Source of the DNA: Aquibacillus rhizosphaerae
Lineage (GTDB): Bacteria; Bacillota; Bacilli; Bacillales; Amphibacillaceae
Length of the DNA: 64,000 nucleotides
Assembly: GCF_030282825.1 (NCBI RefSeq)
Contig: NZ_JASTZU010000063.1
Location: 186,001 to 250,000, forward strand
Direction: 5' to 3'
Below the pieces are notes generated by a model that saw only the letters and a program-made list of their open reading frames with translations, was not told the origin of the DNA and did no database searches. Shown here piece by piece: positions 43,595 to 52,657 of this stretch; within the stretch, counting starts at the first letter, position 1, and each line of letters starts with the position of its first letter. Both the position numbers and the translations under genes were made by a program.

Positions 43595-44974
43595 CTATTC
43601 GACCATTCCCTTTGGATCAATGGCCTTTAACATTTCGTCAGTAAGTAAACCTTTTTCTCGAAGAATTTCCTTTAAGGATTTATTTTCTATATCTGCTTGC
43701 ATACCAATTTGGGATGCCATGTCATATCCCACTTTTGAACTCAAACCGGTAACCAAAGAAAGGCTTTCTTTCATCCACTTTTGGCATTGTTCTTGATTAG
43801 CTTGAATACCACGAATACACCTTACTTCAAGCGTTTGTATCGCATTTGAAAGGATATCAATGGAATGTAAAAATGTATGTGCAATCATAGGCATCATCAC
43901 ATTTATTTCCAATTGGCTTGCTATTCCAGCAGTTGCAATAGCCGTTTCATAGCCGATTACTTGGCAACAGACCATATGTGTCATTTCTAGAATAGCTGGG
44001 TTTACTTTTCCGGGCATAATTGTTGAACCTGGTTGTACAGACGGTAATGTAATTTCTGATAATCCTGTTCTTGGCCCAGAGCTTAGTAAACGCAAATCAC
44101 TCGTAATTTTAATTAGATGAACCGCAAGTTCTTTAAGGGTAAGCATACAACGGATTGGCTCACTTGTATTCTGCATAAAAGCGAATATGTTGGTAGGTTG
44201 ACGAAAAGGTTGGTTCGTCCGTGTACAAACCTCTTGAATGACTTTTGGGATGTACTCTGGTTGTAAGTTAATTTTCGTTCCTATTGCATTTCCGCCTAAA
44301 CCGATTTCGTATAATGCGTCTAATCTTTCTTCTAACCGCCTTCTTACAGCACTTATTGTTTCGGTGAAACCTGAAAACTCTTGACCTAAGCGGATTGGAA
44401 CGGCATCATGCAAATGAGTACGTCCTGATTTTAATATAGGCATAAATTGATCTGCTTTGTGACTAAAAGTTTGTTCCAGAGTTGTAAGTGCTGGTAGAAG
44501 CTGTTTATTTATCATTTCGACTGCCGCTATATTTAGTGCTGAAGGAAATGTATCGTTCGTTGATTGCGACATATTAACATGATCGTTTGGGTGAATTCGC
44601 TGCAATCCCCCCATTATTTCTGTTGCACGATTGGCAATTACTTCATTGGCATTCATATTTTGTGAAGTACCTGCTCCTGCTTGATAAATATCAACAACAA
44701 AATGCGCATCCCATTGTCCTTCAATGACTTCTTCAGCCGCTTGGATGATTGCTTGTCCCATATCAGGTGAAAGCTTTGCAAGCTCCACATTTACAGTTGC
44801 GGCTGATGCCTTAATTATCCCTTGCGCTTTTATAAAAGACCTGGGAAGTCGTATTCCGCTAATTTGAAAATTTTCAACAGCCCGCTGTGTTTGAGAACCA
44901 TAATAGGCTGAGTTAGGAACCATTATGTTGCCTAACGGGTCATTTTCCATACGGTATTGGTTATTAGAATTCAT
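43595..44974 (-). CDS. Aspartase/fumarase superfamily lyase, aspartate ammonia-lyase-like
   Basis: A 459-residue class II lyase. PNSAYYGSQTQRAVENFQIS, HPNDHVNMSQSTNDTFPSAL, SGRTHLHDAVPIRLGQEFSG and the signature loop PGSTIMPGKVNPA are present in order. NEVIANRA and SQSTND lean toward aspartate ammonia-lyase rather than fumarase C, but the two cannot be separated surely by eye. An aspartase would release fumarate and ammonia from aspartate. GTACCTCC upstream (minus-strand AGGAGGTAC) sets the ATG. No asparaginase gene is adjacent. Confidence 0.85.
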   Translation of the reverse strand: MNSNNQYRMENDPLGNIMVPNSAYYGSQTQRAVENFQISGIRLPRSFIKAQGIIKASAATVNVELAKLSPDMGQAIIQAAEEVIEGQWDAHFVVDIYQAGAGTSQNMNANEVIANRATEIMGGLQRIHPNDHVNMSQSTNDTFPSALNIAAVEMINKQLLPALTTLEQTFSHKADQFMPILKSGRTHLHDAVPIRLGQEFSGFTETISAVRRRLEERLDALYEIGLGGNAIGTKINLQPEYIPKVIQEVCTRTNQPFRQPTNIFAFMQNTSEPIRCMLTLKELAVHLIKITSDLRLLSSGPRTGLSEITLPSVQPGSTIMPGKVNPAILEMTHMVCCQVIGYETAIATAGIASQLEINVMMPMIAHTFLHSIDILSNAIQTLEVRCIRGIQANQEQCQKWMKESLSLVTGLSSKVGYDMASQIGMQADIENKSLKEILREKGLLTDEMLKAIDPKGMVE

Positions 44975-45322
44975 ATGTACCTCCTGCTTTATCGTGCCGT
45001 AGTAAATAAATCATTTTATAAGTATTGCCATTGTGTATGATAATAATCCCAGATATGAGTAGTTGCTTCTAAATCTCAGGAGAGTAAACCACAACTATAG
45101 AAAAGGAGCACCTTTAGCCTTGAGCTTTTAAAAAACGTCTCTCTAATAATCAAAAATTTCTATTATTTTTACATGTTGAAAATTCAATACAATAATCGTA
45201 CGTTTATCATAAATAAGATAACGCATTCACTTAAAGTTGTCCGTACATTTATGATTGTAATACTTCAACATATCTTTTATAATAGACTTATCGATGTATT
45301 TCTATTATTGGAGGAAAATAAC
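44975..45322. other. Divergent intergenic region, lyase / FGGY kinase
   Basis: No ORF with a ribosome binding site. The reading frame of the kinase stays open to 45173, but that part encodes no family-like sequence. No cre site was found by eye. Confidence 0.4.
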
Positions 45323-46921
45323 ATGAGTCTTGATGTAAAAAGCGCCATTCAAAGTGGCAAAACAGTACTTGGTATTGAATTAGGGTCAACACGGATTAAA
45401 GCAGTTCTCATCGGAGAAGATAATGCACCAATCGCATCTGGAAGCCACGATTGGGAAAATAGTTATGTGGACACTATCTGGACATACAGCTTAGAGGATA
45501 TTTGGAAGGGTTTACAAGATAGTTATCAAAAAATGGCAAGCGACGTAAAACAGAAATATGGAATCACTTTAGAAACAGTAGGAGCAATAGGTTTTAGCGC
45601 CATGATGCATGGTTACATGGCTTTTGACAAAGATGGAGAGCTTCTAGTACCGTTCCGTACATGGCGTAACAATATTACAGAACAGGCTTCTAAAGAATTG
45701 ACAGAACTATTTAACTACAATATTCCACAAAGATGGAGTATTGCTCACTTGTATCAAGCAATTTTAAATCAGGAAGAACATGTTGCTGATATTAGCTTTC
45801 AGACAACGCTAGCTGGTTATATCCATTGGAAACTGACTGGACAGAAGACTCTCGGAGTTGGTGAAGCCTCCGGTGTATTTCCAATTGACTTGAATACGAA
45901 GACTTATAATCAGACAATGATCGGGCAGTTTAATGATTTGATTGCACCGAAGGACCTTCCTTGGAAATTGGAAGATATTATGCCGGATGTTTTAGTAGCA
46001 GGTGAAAACGCAGGTGTGCTCACAGAAGAAGGAGCTAAATTACTTAATCCTACAGGAGAACTAAAGCCTGGTGTTCCACTTTGTCCGCCAGAGGGTGATG
46101 CAGGTACTGGTATGGTTGCAACAAACAGTGTAGCGAAACGTACTGGTAATGTTTCTGCAGGTACTTCTGCATTTGCAATGGTTGTACTAGAAAAAGATTT
46201 ATCCAAAGTACATCCTGAAATTGATCTTGTTACAACACCTACAGGTAATCTGGTGGCGATGGCTCACTCTAATAACTGTTCGTCAGACTTGAATGCATGG
46301 GTTGGATTATTTGGTGAATTTTCAAAAGCAATGGGTATGGATTTAGATATTAATAAATTATATGAAACGTTATTTAAGCAAGCCCTTCAAGGAGATTCAG
46401 ATGGAGGCGGCCTATTATCATACGGTTATCTTTCTGGAGAACATATGACACATTTTGAAGAAGGACGTCCACTATTTGTCCGTTCTTCAGATAGCAATTT
46501 CAATCTAGCTAACTTTATGCGAACGCACTTATTTACTGCATTTGGTGCAATGAAAATAGGTATGGATATTTTGATAGAAGAAGAAAATGTAAAACTAGAT
46601 GAAGTGTTAGGTCACGGTGGAATATTTAAGACAGAGGGTGTTGGTCAAAGTATCTTATCCGCTGCATTTAATACTCCTGTTTCTCTTATGGAAACTGCTG
46701 GTGAAGGTGGAGCATGGGGTATTGCTTTACTTGCATCCTATATGATTAACAAAGAAGGTAACGAAACATTAGATGATTATTTAAATGAAAAAGTATTTGC
46801 AGACCAAGCAGTGAAGACTGTGTCTCCAAATCCAAAAGATGTAGAAGGCTTTGATCAATTTATGGTACGTTACAAAAAAGGTCTTGAGATAGAAAGAGCG
46901 GCAGTAGAGCATCTTAAATAA
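45323..46921 (+). CDS. FGGY-family carbohydrate kinase
   Basis: A 532-residue sugar kinase. The ATP-binding phosphate-1 motif is [17 protein letters not shown] near residue 15; [27 protein letters not shown] and the second FGGY segment ([13 protein letters not shown]) follow. It belongs to the long subgroup seen with pentose isomerase/epimerase genes, but it stands alone here, so its substrate is unknown. ATG at 45323 follows GGAGG (45310-45314). Terminator follows. Confidence 0.85.
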   Translation: MSLDVKSAIQSGKTVLGIELGSTRIKAVLIGEDNAPIASGSHDWENSYVDTIWTYSLEDIWKGLQDSYQKMASDVKQKYGITLETVGAIGFSAMMHGYMAFDKDGELLVPFRTWRNNITEQASKELTELFNYNIPQRWSIAHLYQAILNQEEHVADISFQTTLAGYIHWKLTGQKTLGVGEASGVFPIDLNTKTYNQTMIGQFNDLIAPKDLPWKLEDIMPDVLVAGENAGVLTEEGAKLLNPTGELKPGVPLCPPEGDAGTGMVATNSVAKRTGNVSAGTSAFAMVVLEKDLSKVHPEIDLVTTPTGNLVAMAHSNNCSSDLNAWVGLFGEFSKAMGMDLDINKLYETLFKQALQGDSDGGGLLSYGYLSGEHMTHFEEGRPLFVRSSDSNFNLANFMRTHLFTAFGAMKIGMDILIEEENVKLDEVLGHGGIFKTEGVGQSILSAAFNTPVSLMETAGEGGAWGIALLASYMINKEGNETLDDYLNEKVFADQAVKTVSPNPKDVEGFDQFMVRYKKGLEIERAAVEHLK

Positions 46922-46937
46922 ACATTTAGTGATTTAG

Positions 46938-46979
46938 AAACACGACAGGGGATGGAATTTCACCTGTCGTGTTTTTGTT
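46938..46979 (+). terminator. Terminator after the FGGY kinase gene
   Basis: A 12-base perfect stem (46938-46949 with 46963-46974, AAACACGACAGG arm), then TTG. Confidence 0.83.
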
Positions 46980-47060
46980 AAATGAAAATCTAAATGAATT
47001 CATTTTATGCTTTGAATTAGTATGAACGTTAGTCCTAACTTGGTTTAATTCTTAGAATAT

Positions 47061-47104
47061 AAAAAAAGAAAGCACCAACCTCCTTATAGTAAGGGATTAA
47101 TGCT
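47061..47104 (-). terminator. Terminator of the DUF1292 gene
   Basis: CCTTA/TAAGG core with an outer AGCA/TGCT pair; on the minus strand it is followed by TTTCTTTTTTT. Confidence 0.65.
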
Positions 47105-47149
47105 AATAAAAAACGTATGAATTAATAGTTGTCCTTTAATAAAATGGTT

Positions 47150-47422
47150 CTATTGTTCATCTTCTTCTAAGAGAGCATCATATGCTTTAGAAACTTTTTC
47201 AAATTCTTCATCATTTTCAATAGCTTCTAAGTCACCTTCATTATCTACTTTCAAGAAAAAGATATCAATGTCTTCTTCACTTTCTTCTTGTAGATCATCT
47301 AAAAAGCTAACTGCCACATAATCAGTTCCTTGTAAGGTAACTTTAGCCAAAACCTCAACGGTTTGTTCCTGTTCTGTTTCATCTACAATAGTAAAGACTT
47401 CGCCAACTTTGATTTCATCCAT
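47150..47422 (-). CDS. DUF1292-family protein
   Basis: A 90-residue, very acidic DUF1292 protein (YrzB-like): EVFTIVDETEQEQTVEVLAK, YVAVSFLDD and IDIFFLKVDNEGDLEAIEND follow the family pattern. Function unknown; family members are widespread in Firmicutes and usually lie near yrrK/yqgF, which are absent here. ATG follows GGAGG. Confidence 0.82.
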   Translation of the reverse strand: MDEIKVGEVFTIVDETEQEQTVEVLAKVTLQGTDYVAVSFLDDLQEESEEDIDIFFLKVDNEGDLEAIENDEEFEKVSKAYDALLEEDEQ

Positions 47423-47732
47423 TTTTGATAGACCTCCGTTTTGCTTGATTGACTTTATATTACATCTTCTTTTTATCTTTTCTATAACTTAAAAAATAAT
47501 GCAAATTGTTTTGCTCGTAGACTAGATTTGTTTTTGTAGAGCTTTTTAAATGTGCTGAGGTTGTTAGTTCTTAATTTAATCCATAAAGCCTTTTTTTCTT
47601 TCAGTGATATAATTCACAGAATTTTTAAATTAAATCAACTAAAGTATAAATACAGTTCATTAAAACTTGCTTCAACTGGAAGATTAACATCTGCCACTAC
47701 CTAAAACAAGTTAAATAAGGGGGATTCTGAAA
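47423..47732. other. Divergent intergenic region
   Basis: 310 bases between the DUF1292 gene and the DGC-domain gene, very AT-rich, without a recognisable gene, repeat or riboswitch. Confidence 0.4.
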
Positions 47733-48110
47733 ATGAAAAAATTAGATTTACCGATTGTCTATTCGTGCTCTGGATGTTCATCTGCAGCACAGACAGCTAA
47801 TACGATTGCGATTAAAATGGATCGAGAAAGCGTTGCAGAAATGTCTTGTATTGCGGGTGTCGGTGGTGACGTGAAATCACTTGTCAGAACAGCGAAGTCT
47901 GGAAGAGAAATCATTGCAATCGATGGTTGTCGATTGTCATGTAGCAAAAAGTCTTTAGCTAGACATGATGTGGGAGTGAAACATCACTATGTCCTATCTG
48001 ACTTTGATGTACCAAAGAAAAAGGGAGAGGATCCAGATCCTGTCCTGACCTTAAATGCTTATAATGAAATATTGGTAGATATGAAGGTCAATGTGGATGC
48101 TTTATCTTAG
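47733..48110 (+). CDS. DGC-domain putative zinc-binding protein
   Basis: A 125-residue cysteine-bearing protein: YSCSGCSSAAQTANTIAIKM, MSCIAGVGG and the DGC motif AIDGCRLSCSKKSL match the putative zinc-binding (DGC) family, often found near redox or metal-handling genes. ATG follows GGGGGA. Followed by a strong terminator. Function unknown. Confidence 0.85.
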   Translation: MKKLDLPIVYSCSGCSSAAQTANTIAIKMDRESVAEMSCIAGVGGDVKSLVRTAKSGREIIAIDGCRLSCSKKSLARHDVGVKHHYVLSDFDVPKKKGEDPDPVLTLNAYNEILVDMKVNVDALS

Positions 48111-48112
48111 TT

Positions 48113-48150
48113 ACAAAAACGGCTATCTTATTAGATAGTCGTTTTTGTTT
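48113..48150 (+). terminator. Terminator after the DGC gene
   Basis: ACAAAAACGGCTATCT pairs with AGATAGTCGTTTTTGT (one G-U pair). Confidence 0.85.
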
Positions 48151-48214
48151 TCTAAAAAGCGTTAAGACAGAAACTAAATTTATTGTGCGAGTGGCAATGA
48201 AAGAAATAAGTTTT

Positions 48215-48562
48215 TCACACACTATGTTGATTCATTTTTTGTTGTTTATGTAATGTGTGTTTTGTGCCCCATTCATGCATGGCTTCTAAAATAGGCTCCA
48301 AACTTTTACCGTATTCAGTGATCGAATATTCAACTTTTGGGGGAACTTGCGGATAAACAACACGTTCAATGATATCCTCGACTTCTAGTTCACGTAATTG
48401 CTTTGTTAGCATCTTTTGTGTAATTCCTGGCATACCTCGCTTAAGTTCGCTAAAACGTTTTGTGCCTTCTTGTAATAAATGCAAAAGAATAATCGGTTTC
48501 CACTTTCCGACCAAAATACCTAAAGCATCCTCTACTTGGCAATATTCAGGTTTCTTTTCCAT
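48215..48562 (-). CDS. HxlR-family (YodB-like) winged-helix regulator
   Basis: A 115-residue HxlR-type repressor. The winged helix is visible as [40 protein letters not shown] and [22 protein letters not shown] single N-terminal Cys8 is in the place of the redox-sensing Cys6 of B. subtilis YodB. It is divergent from a luciferase-like monooxygenase operon and near an azoreductase gene, the kind of genes YodB-type regulators control. ATG follows GGAGAATG-like AGGAG. Confidence 0.87.
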   Translation of the reverse strand: MEKKPEYCQVEDALGILVGKWKPIILLHLLQEGTKRFSELKRGMPGITQKMLTKQLRELEVEDIIERVVYPQVPPKVEYSITEYGKSLEPILEAMHEWGTKHTLHKQQKMNQHSV

Positions 48563-48598
48563 AAAACATTCTCCTAAGTATCTTTTTGTATACTATGC

Positions 48599-48610
48599 CA
48601 CTTTAAAGTG
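48599..48610. promoter_or_regulatory. Operator-like palindromes between the HxlR gene and the monooxygenase operon
   Basis: CACTTTAAAGTG (48599-48610) is a perfect 12-base palindrome near the HxlR start. A second, GTTCAAATGAAC (48677-48688), lies just before TTGACT (48695-48700), a candidate -35 of the monooxygenase operon. Either may be the binding site of the HxlR regulator. Confidence 0.4.
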
Positions 48611-48808
48611 CGTACTTACTAACTTTATTAATATATTCTATAATATCATCACAAACTAATCCAGAAATTCGTATCAGTTCAAATGAACAATCATTTGACT
48701 ATATACTTAGGATATGTAATAAATTATCGTTAAAAATTAGGCTTAAAAAATACAAACAAGGGATAAGAAACCTGTCCCTATGTCGCGGTAAAAGAAAGGT
48801 GATAAGAG

Positions 48809-49867
48809 ATGGAAAAGTATCGTATTGATCAAAGTAAGGGAATGGAATTCGGGTTATATACACTGGGTGATCATTTACCAAATCCGTTAACAGGAGAAAG
48901 AATTTCTGCGGAACAGCGCATTCACGAGATCATTGAATTGGCGAAATTGGCGGATCAGGCTGGCCTTGACTTTTTTAGTGTGGGGGAGAGTCATCAGGAG
49001 TATTTTGCAACACAAGCACATGCCGTTGTACTCTCAGCGATTGCACAGGCTACCGAGAATATAAAAATTGCAAGCTCGTCTACAATCATCTCAACATCAG
49101 ATCCTGTTCGTGTCTATGAGAATTTCGCAACTCTCGATTTAATCTCAAAGGGTCGCGCAGAGCTTGTTGCAGGTCGTGCTTCAAGAATAGGACTCTTTGA
49201 TTTATTAGGCTATAATGTTCGTGATTATGAAGAGTTATTCGAAGAAAAGTTTGATTTATTGCGTAAGATTAATGAAGAAGAAGTTGTGAATTGGAGCGGG
49301 GAATATCGTGCGTCATTAAAGAATGCAAAGGTTTTACCACGTCCGAAAAATGGAAGTCTTCCAATTTGGCGTGCGGTTGGTGGGTCACCAGCTAGTGCAA
49401 TCAAAGCAGGTTATGCAGGGGTTCCTATGTTCATGGCACATTTAGGTGGACCAGCTTCTGTCTTTAAGCGAACAGTTGATGCGTATCGTGAAGCTGCAGA
49501 ACGTGGTGGATTTGATCCAACAGAGTTACCAATTGCGACGGCTGGCTTTTTCTATGCTGCAGATACTTCGCAGCAGGCTTTAAAGGATTTATATCCTCAT
49601 ATTAATGAAGGAATGAAGAAAACGAATGGCCAAGGATTTCCAAAGCAACACTTTGCACAAGGTGTGGACCCACATAATATCATGAATATCGGTAGTCCAC
49701 AGGAAATCATTGAAAAGATTCTTTATCAACATGAACTATTTGGTCATCAGCGTTATATTGCTCAAATGGATTTTGGCGGTATGCCATTTGATAAATTAAG
49801 AAAAAACATTGAGTTAATAGGTACAGAAATTTTACCTGCAATCAAAAAACATACAGCAAAAAAATAG
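48809..49867 (+). CDS. Luciferase-like (LLM) flavin-dependent monooxygenase
   Basis: A 352-residue bacterial-luciferase-like oxidoreductase. Family motifs are FGLYTLGDHLPNPLTGERIS, DFFSVGESHQEYFATQAHAV, KIASSSTIISTSDPVRVYE and VAGRASRIGLFDLLGYN. It uses reduced FMN, most likely from the reductase encoded 12 bases downstream, to oxidise an unknown small molecule. ATG follows AAAGGTGAT. Divergent from the HxlR regulator. Confidence 0.9.
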   Translation: MEKYRIDQSKGMEFGLYTLGDHLPNPLTGERISAEQRIHEIIELAKLADQAGLDFFSVGESHQEYFATQAHAVVLSAIAQATENIKIASSSTIISTSDPVRVYENFATLDLISKGRAELVAGRASRIGLFDLLGYNVRDYEELFEEKFDLLRKINEEEVVNWSGEYRASLKNAKVLPRPKNGSLPIWRAVGGSPASAIKAGYAGVPMFMAHLGGPASVFKRTVDAYREAAERGGFDPTELPIATAGFFYAADTSQQALKDLYPHINEGMKKTNGQGFPKQHFAQGVDPHNIMNIGSPQEIIEKILYQHELFGHQRYIAQMDFGGMPFDKLRKNIELIGTEILPAIKKHTAKK

Positions 49868-49879
49868 GAGGTGGATTAA

Positions 49880-50446
49880 ATGAAGATAGTAGCTTTATCA
49901 GGTTCAAATGTTGGCTCAAAAACAAGAACAGCTATGGACTATACAATGAAAGCTATTCACAAAAAAAATCCAGAAGCTGACGTAACCTTAATTGATTTGG
50001 CTGAGTATGATGTTCAATTTAGTGATGGACGAAATTATTTGGAGTACGATGGCGATACAGGCTATGTCACTAAAACAATAATGGAAGCAGATGCTATTAT
50101 TATCGGGACACCTATTTTTCAGGCGTCCATCCCGGCAACATTAAAAAATATTTTTGATTTACTCCCAGTAAATGCACTTCGAGATAAAGTTGTTAGTATA
50201 CTTGTAACAGCTGGGTCTCAGAAGCATTATTTAGTTGTAGAACATCAATTAAAACCTATTTTAGGCTATATGAAGGCAGAAATTGTGCAGACGTATGTAT
50301 TTATAGAAGAAGTGAATTTTTACCGAAAAGAAATTACTAGCGATGACGTGTTCCTTCGCATTGACCGTTTGGTGGAAGATACCGTGGTTTTAACGGAAAC
50401 ATATACAAAAATTCGAGAAGCTAAAGAAGCAGAATACGACTTTTAA
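49880..50446 (+). CDS. NADPH-dependent FMN reductase (SsuE-like)
   Basis: A 188-residue flavodoxin-fold reductase: ALSGSNVGSKTRTAM binds the FMN phosphate, then ADAIIIGTPIFQASIPATLK and VTAGSQKHYLVVEHQLKP. It lies 12 bases after the monooxygenase gene with an AGGAGG site, a classical two-component flavin monooxygenase pair in which this enzyme supplies FMNH2. Confidence 0.9.
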   Translation: MKIVALSGSNVGSKTRTAMDYTMKAIHKKNPEADVTLIDLAEYDVQFSDGRNYLEYDGDTGYVTKTIMEADAIIIGTPIFQASIPATLKNIFDLLPVNALRDKVVSILVTAGSQKHYLVVEHQLKPILGYMKAEIVQTYVFIEEVNFYRKEITSDDVFLRIDRLVEDTVVLTETYTKIREAKEAEYDF

Positions 50447-50463
50447 TATGTAAAAAAATCGGA

Positions 50464-50505
50464 AATAACCTAAGACTCACAGGCAGTTGTGAGACTTAGG
50501 TTATT
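50464..50505. terminator. Bidirectional terminator, FMN reductase / azoreductase
   Basis: AATAACCTAAG-A-CTCACA pairs with TGTGAG-A-CTTAGGTTATT, 17 pairs with one A-A mismatch. Confidence 0.85.
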
Positions 50506-50523
50506 ATAATGTATTAGAAAAGG

Positions 50524-51186
50524 TTAAGAACTTATCTTGTGTTTAGCCATATCTTTAGCTGCTTTAACAGCATCCTGCTTGGCCTTTTCGATAATTTCTG
50601 GGATTTGTTTAGGGAAATGGTCCATCCCTTCAGCTATGACTGGATTCATTACATCCATACCTAAAAAAGTTAGCGCTTTTGTTAAATAGCGATCACCCAT
50701 TTCAAAATCCACCATTGGACCAGTTGAATAGATGCCACCGCGAGTTTGAATGTGGATAGCTGTACGATCCGTTAATAGGCCTTGTACTCCTTCTTCGTTT
50801 CGAGTGAATGTTTTTTTAAACTGAAACATATTATCCATATAGTCTTTCAGGATTCCAGGTGCTCCTAAGTTCCAAAGAGGTGTTACAAATACATAATAAT
50901 CTGCATTTATAAAGTGTTCTGCGTGCGCTTGCATTGCTGTGAATTTTTCTCTCTCTGCATCAGAGACTTCGTCTAGTGAATACCCTTGAAATGCAAGTTT
51001 AACCCGTGCATATAGTAAATCTTGATCAATTCGCGTTATGTTCATATCATATAAATGAAGTCTATCAATTTCGACTTCGGGACGTTCCTTCTTAAACGTT
51101 TCAAGAAATACTTCACCTATTTGAGCACCTTTAGATGATTGTACTTCCTTTTTTGGATTTGCAGTAATATATAACAGTTTTGGCAT
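50524..51186 (-). CDS. azoR: FMN-dependent NADH-azoreductase
   Basis: A 220-residue flavodoxin-fold quinone/azo reductase. LLYITANPKKEVQSSKGAQI binds FMN, and YYVFVTPLWNLGAPGILKDY plus HIQTRGGIYSTGP are AzoR signatures. Such enzymes reduce quinones by two electrons and protect thiols. In B. subtilis azoR genes are controlled by YodB; a YodB-like regulator is encoded 2.6 kb away. Start ATG with AAAGGATG upstream. Confidence 0.9.
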   Translation of the reverse strand: MPKLLYITANPKKEVQSSKGAQIGEVFLETFKKERPEVEIDRLHLYDMNITRIDQDLLYARVKLAFQGYSLDEVSDAEREKFTAMQAHAEHFINADYYVFVTPLWNLGAPGILKDYMDNMFQFKKTFTRNEEGVQGLLTDRTAIHIQTRGGIYSTGPMVDFEMGDRYLTKALTFLGMDVMNPVIAEGMDHFPKQIPEIIEKAKQDAVKAAKDMAKHKISS

Positions 51187-51892
51187 GCAAACATCCTTTC
51201 TTGAAGTTTAGAATAATACCATAACCTCTATGATAATATAAAAAACTTTGTTAAACATTGAACATTAAATGAACTTTGTGTATGTTTTATGACAATTATT
51301 TAGTGAGTTGAGAAGAATAACATAGTTGAAAACTATTTGAAGAAGAATTTTTCCCATTATCTTTGGAAGGGGGAGTTGAATTAGCAACAGATGTACGATA
51401 TTTATTATGTATTTTTTACTTATATATTTCTTTTTCTAATTGTTGTACTTTGGAAGAAAGGAACTGTAATTCATCTGTTGATTTTGCTCCTTTTTGATGT
51501 CTCTACTACTGCATTGCTGGTTTGTTTTGTTAAAAGATCCAACTTCTCATTAACTTGCTTGAACTCACTTCTCATTTCATCTCTATGAGTTTGATTACCA
51601 CTACTAATATCAAGTTTAAGTTCATCTCTAAGCGATTTTATACCGCTGCTCATCACAAGCTTAAGCTCATCTTTAAGCTCTATCTGCCCATTTTTTTAAT
51701 TCTACTACGCCTAATATATAGTAATACTGTAGAGTTGTTTATAGTTACGATTTTGAAGTGTTTTCAGTATAACAAGTGCATAGTATCCCTTTGAATAACA
51801 TTATTAATTAATCATAATCTTTATTTTAAAAAGGAGTTTTTCGTGTGCAACAAGAATAATTTATAAATATAAACAAAATGAGGAGAGTTCTA
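51187..51892. other. Decayed intergenic stretch
   Basis: 700 bases without an intact gene. It contains the remnant of a coiled-coil gene on the minus strand (51416-51712); short plus-strand frames here are low-complexity and lack ribosome binding sites. Confidence 0.55.
51416..51712 (-). pseudogene. Remnant of a coiled-coil protein gene
   Basis: Minus-strand reading gives VVELK, then after a shift at an A7 run NGQIELKDELKLV, MSSGIKSLRDELKLDISSG, HRDEMRSEFKQVNEKLDLLT and VVETSKRSKI. After a second shift it ends with DELQFLSSKVQQLEKEIYK and a stop at 51416-51418. Two near-identical 16-residue units (DELKLVMSSGIKSLR / DELKLDISSGNQTHR) show internal repetition. No proper start. Heptad-like spacing suggests a coiled coil of the kind found in phage or mobile-element accessory proteins. 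Confidence 0.5.
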
Positions 51893-52387
51893 ATGAACAG
51901 CTTTCAATGTGATATTGTGACTATTCCAGCATACAGAGGTGTTGGTTTAAAATGGAACGGTACTTATGATGAAATTAGCGATTTGAAAAGGATTATTTCT
52001 GATATGAAAACAAGAGTAAATGAACTTACTTACGCTATCAATCCAGATGTGCAATTAGGTTTGTCTTATCACTTGATACCCAATGGTTTTGTTCACTACT
52101 CTGTTTATGAGGTGAGTGAACAGCAAACTATTCCTGTAGGTATGATTGAAATTAATGTTCCCACAATGACCTACTTATTGACCAAGCATGAAAAAGGTCA
52201 AAATGTAGGACAAACTTACAAATACATTTTTCAATGGTTACAAGAAAATGATGTTAGACCTTATCATGATAATGGAGAGGAATATTTTGACGACTTACCA
52301 ATTAAACATGAAAGGTACCCCATAGATCTTACTACTAATGACCCTCATTTTGATATATTAATACCTATTATAAAAAACTTAGAGTGA
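51893..52387 (+). CDS. GyrI-like / AraC effector-binding domain protein
   Basis: A 164-residue single-domain protein of the GyrI-like small-molecule binding type: IVTIPAYRGVGLKWNGTYDE at the start, LGLSYHLIPNGFVHYSVYEV in the middle and EYFDDLPIKHERYPIDLTT near the end. Related domains bind hydrophobic drugs or act as cyclopropanoid hydrolases. ATG at 51893 is chosen because GAGGAG (51880-51885) lies just upstream and overlaps the earlier in-frame ATG at 51878. Confidence 0.78.
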   Translation: MNSFQCDIVTIPAYRGVGLKWNGTYDEISDLKRIISDMKTRVNELTYAINPDVQLGLSYHLIPNGFVHYSVYEVSEQQTIPVGMIEINVPTMTYLLTKHEKGQNVGQTYKYIFQWLQENDVRPYHDNGEEYFDDLPIKHERYPIDLTTNDPHFDILIPIIKNLE

Positions 52388-52490
52388 AAAAGACTAGGCT
52401 TAATGCAATGTTTAGAATCATCTCTTGCATTTATACTAATTGACTAGGAAATTGAGGCTGCATATTAAGATGTGAATGAATTCGAGATAA

Positions 52491-52571
52491 GTGAAAAAGA
52501 AAGTTATTCGAACGGTATTCATGATTATTGGGGCATTTGTAGTAATTGGGTTTATTCTAAGTCTTTTATAA
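52491..52571 (+). CDS. Possible 26-residue membrane peptide
   Basis: GTG at 52491 opens a 26-codon frame encoding three Lys, then IRTVFMIIGAFVVIGFILSL, a single membrane helix. The ribosome binding site is weak (GAG). It may be a real small peptide or the tail of a lost gene. Confidence 0.3.
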   Translation: MKKKVIRTVFMIIGAFVVIGFILSLL

Positions 52572-52597
52572 TTCGTTCATAATGTAATACAAAAAGG

Positions 52598-52640
52598 AAA
52601 ACACTCTCCTAGCTATTTTGACTAAGAGAGTGTTTTTATA
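52598..52640. terminator. Bidirectional terminator
   Basis: AAAACACTCTC (52598-52608) pairs with GAGAGTGTTTT (52626-52636), with T and A runs on the two sides. Confidence 0.82.
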
Positions 52641-52657
52641 TGATTATGAACTACAAA

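Noticed and set aside
45173-45322. Fifty-codon N-terminal extension of the FGGY kinase
   Set aside because: Not family-like, and the only good ribosome binding site (45310-45314) serves the ATG at 45323.
48595-49880. Possible CRISPR or tandem-repeat arrays in the redox cluster or elsewhere
   Set aside because: No regularly spaced direct repeats were seen in any part of the window.
51391-51794. Two plus-strand frames of 65 and 79 codons
   Set aside because: They lie opposite the coiled-coil remnant, are rich in Leu/Phe/Ser from AT-rich antisense reading, and have no ribosome binding sites.
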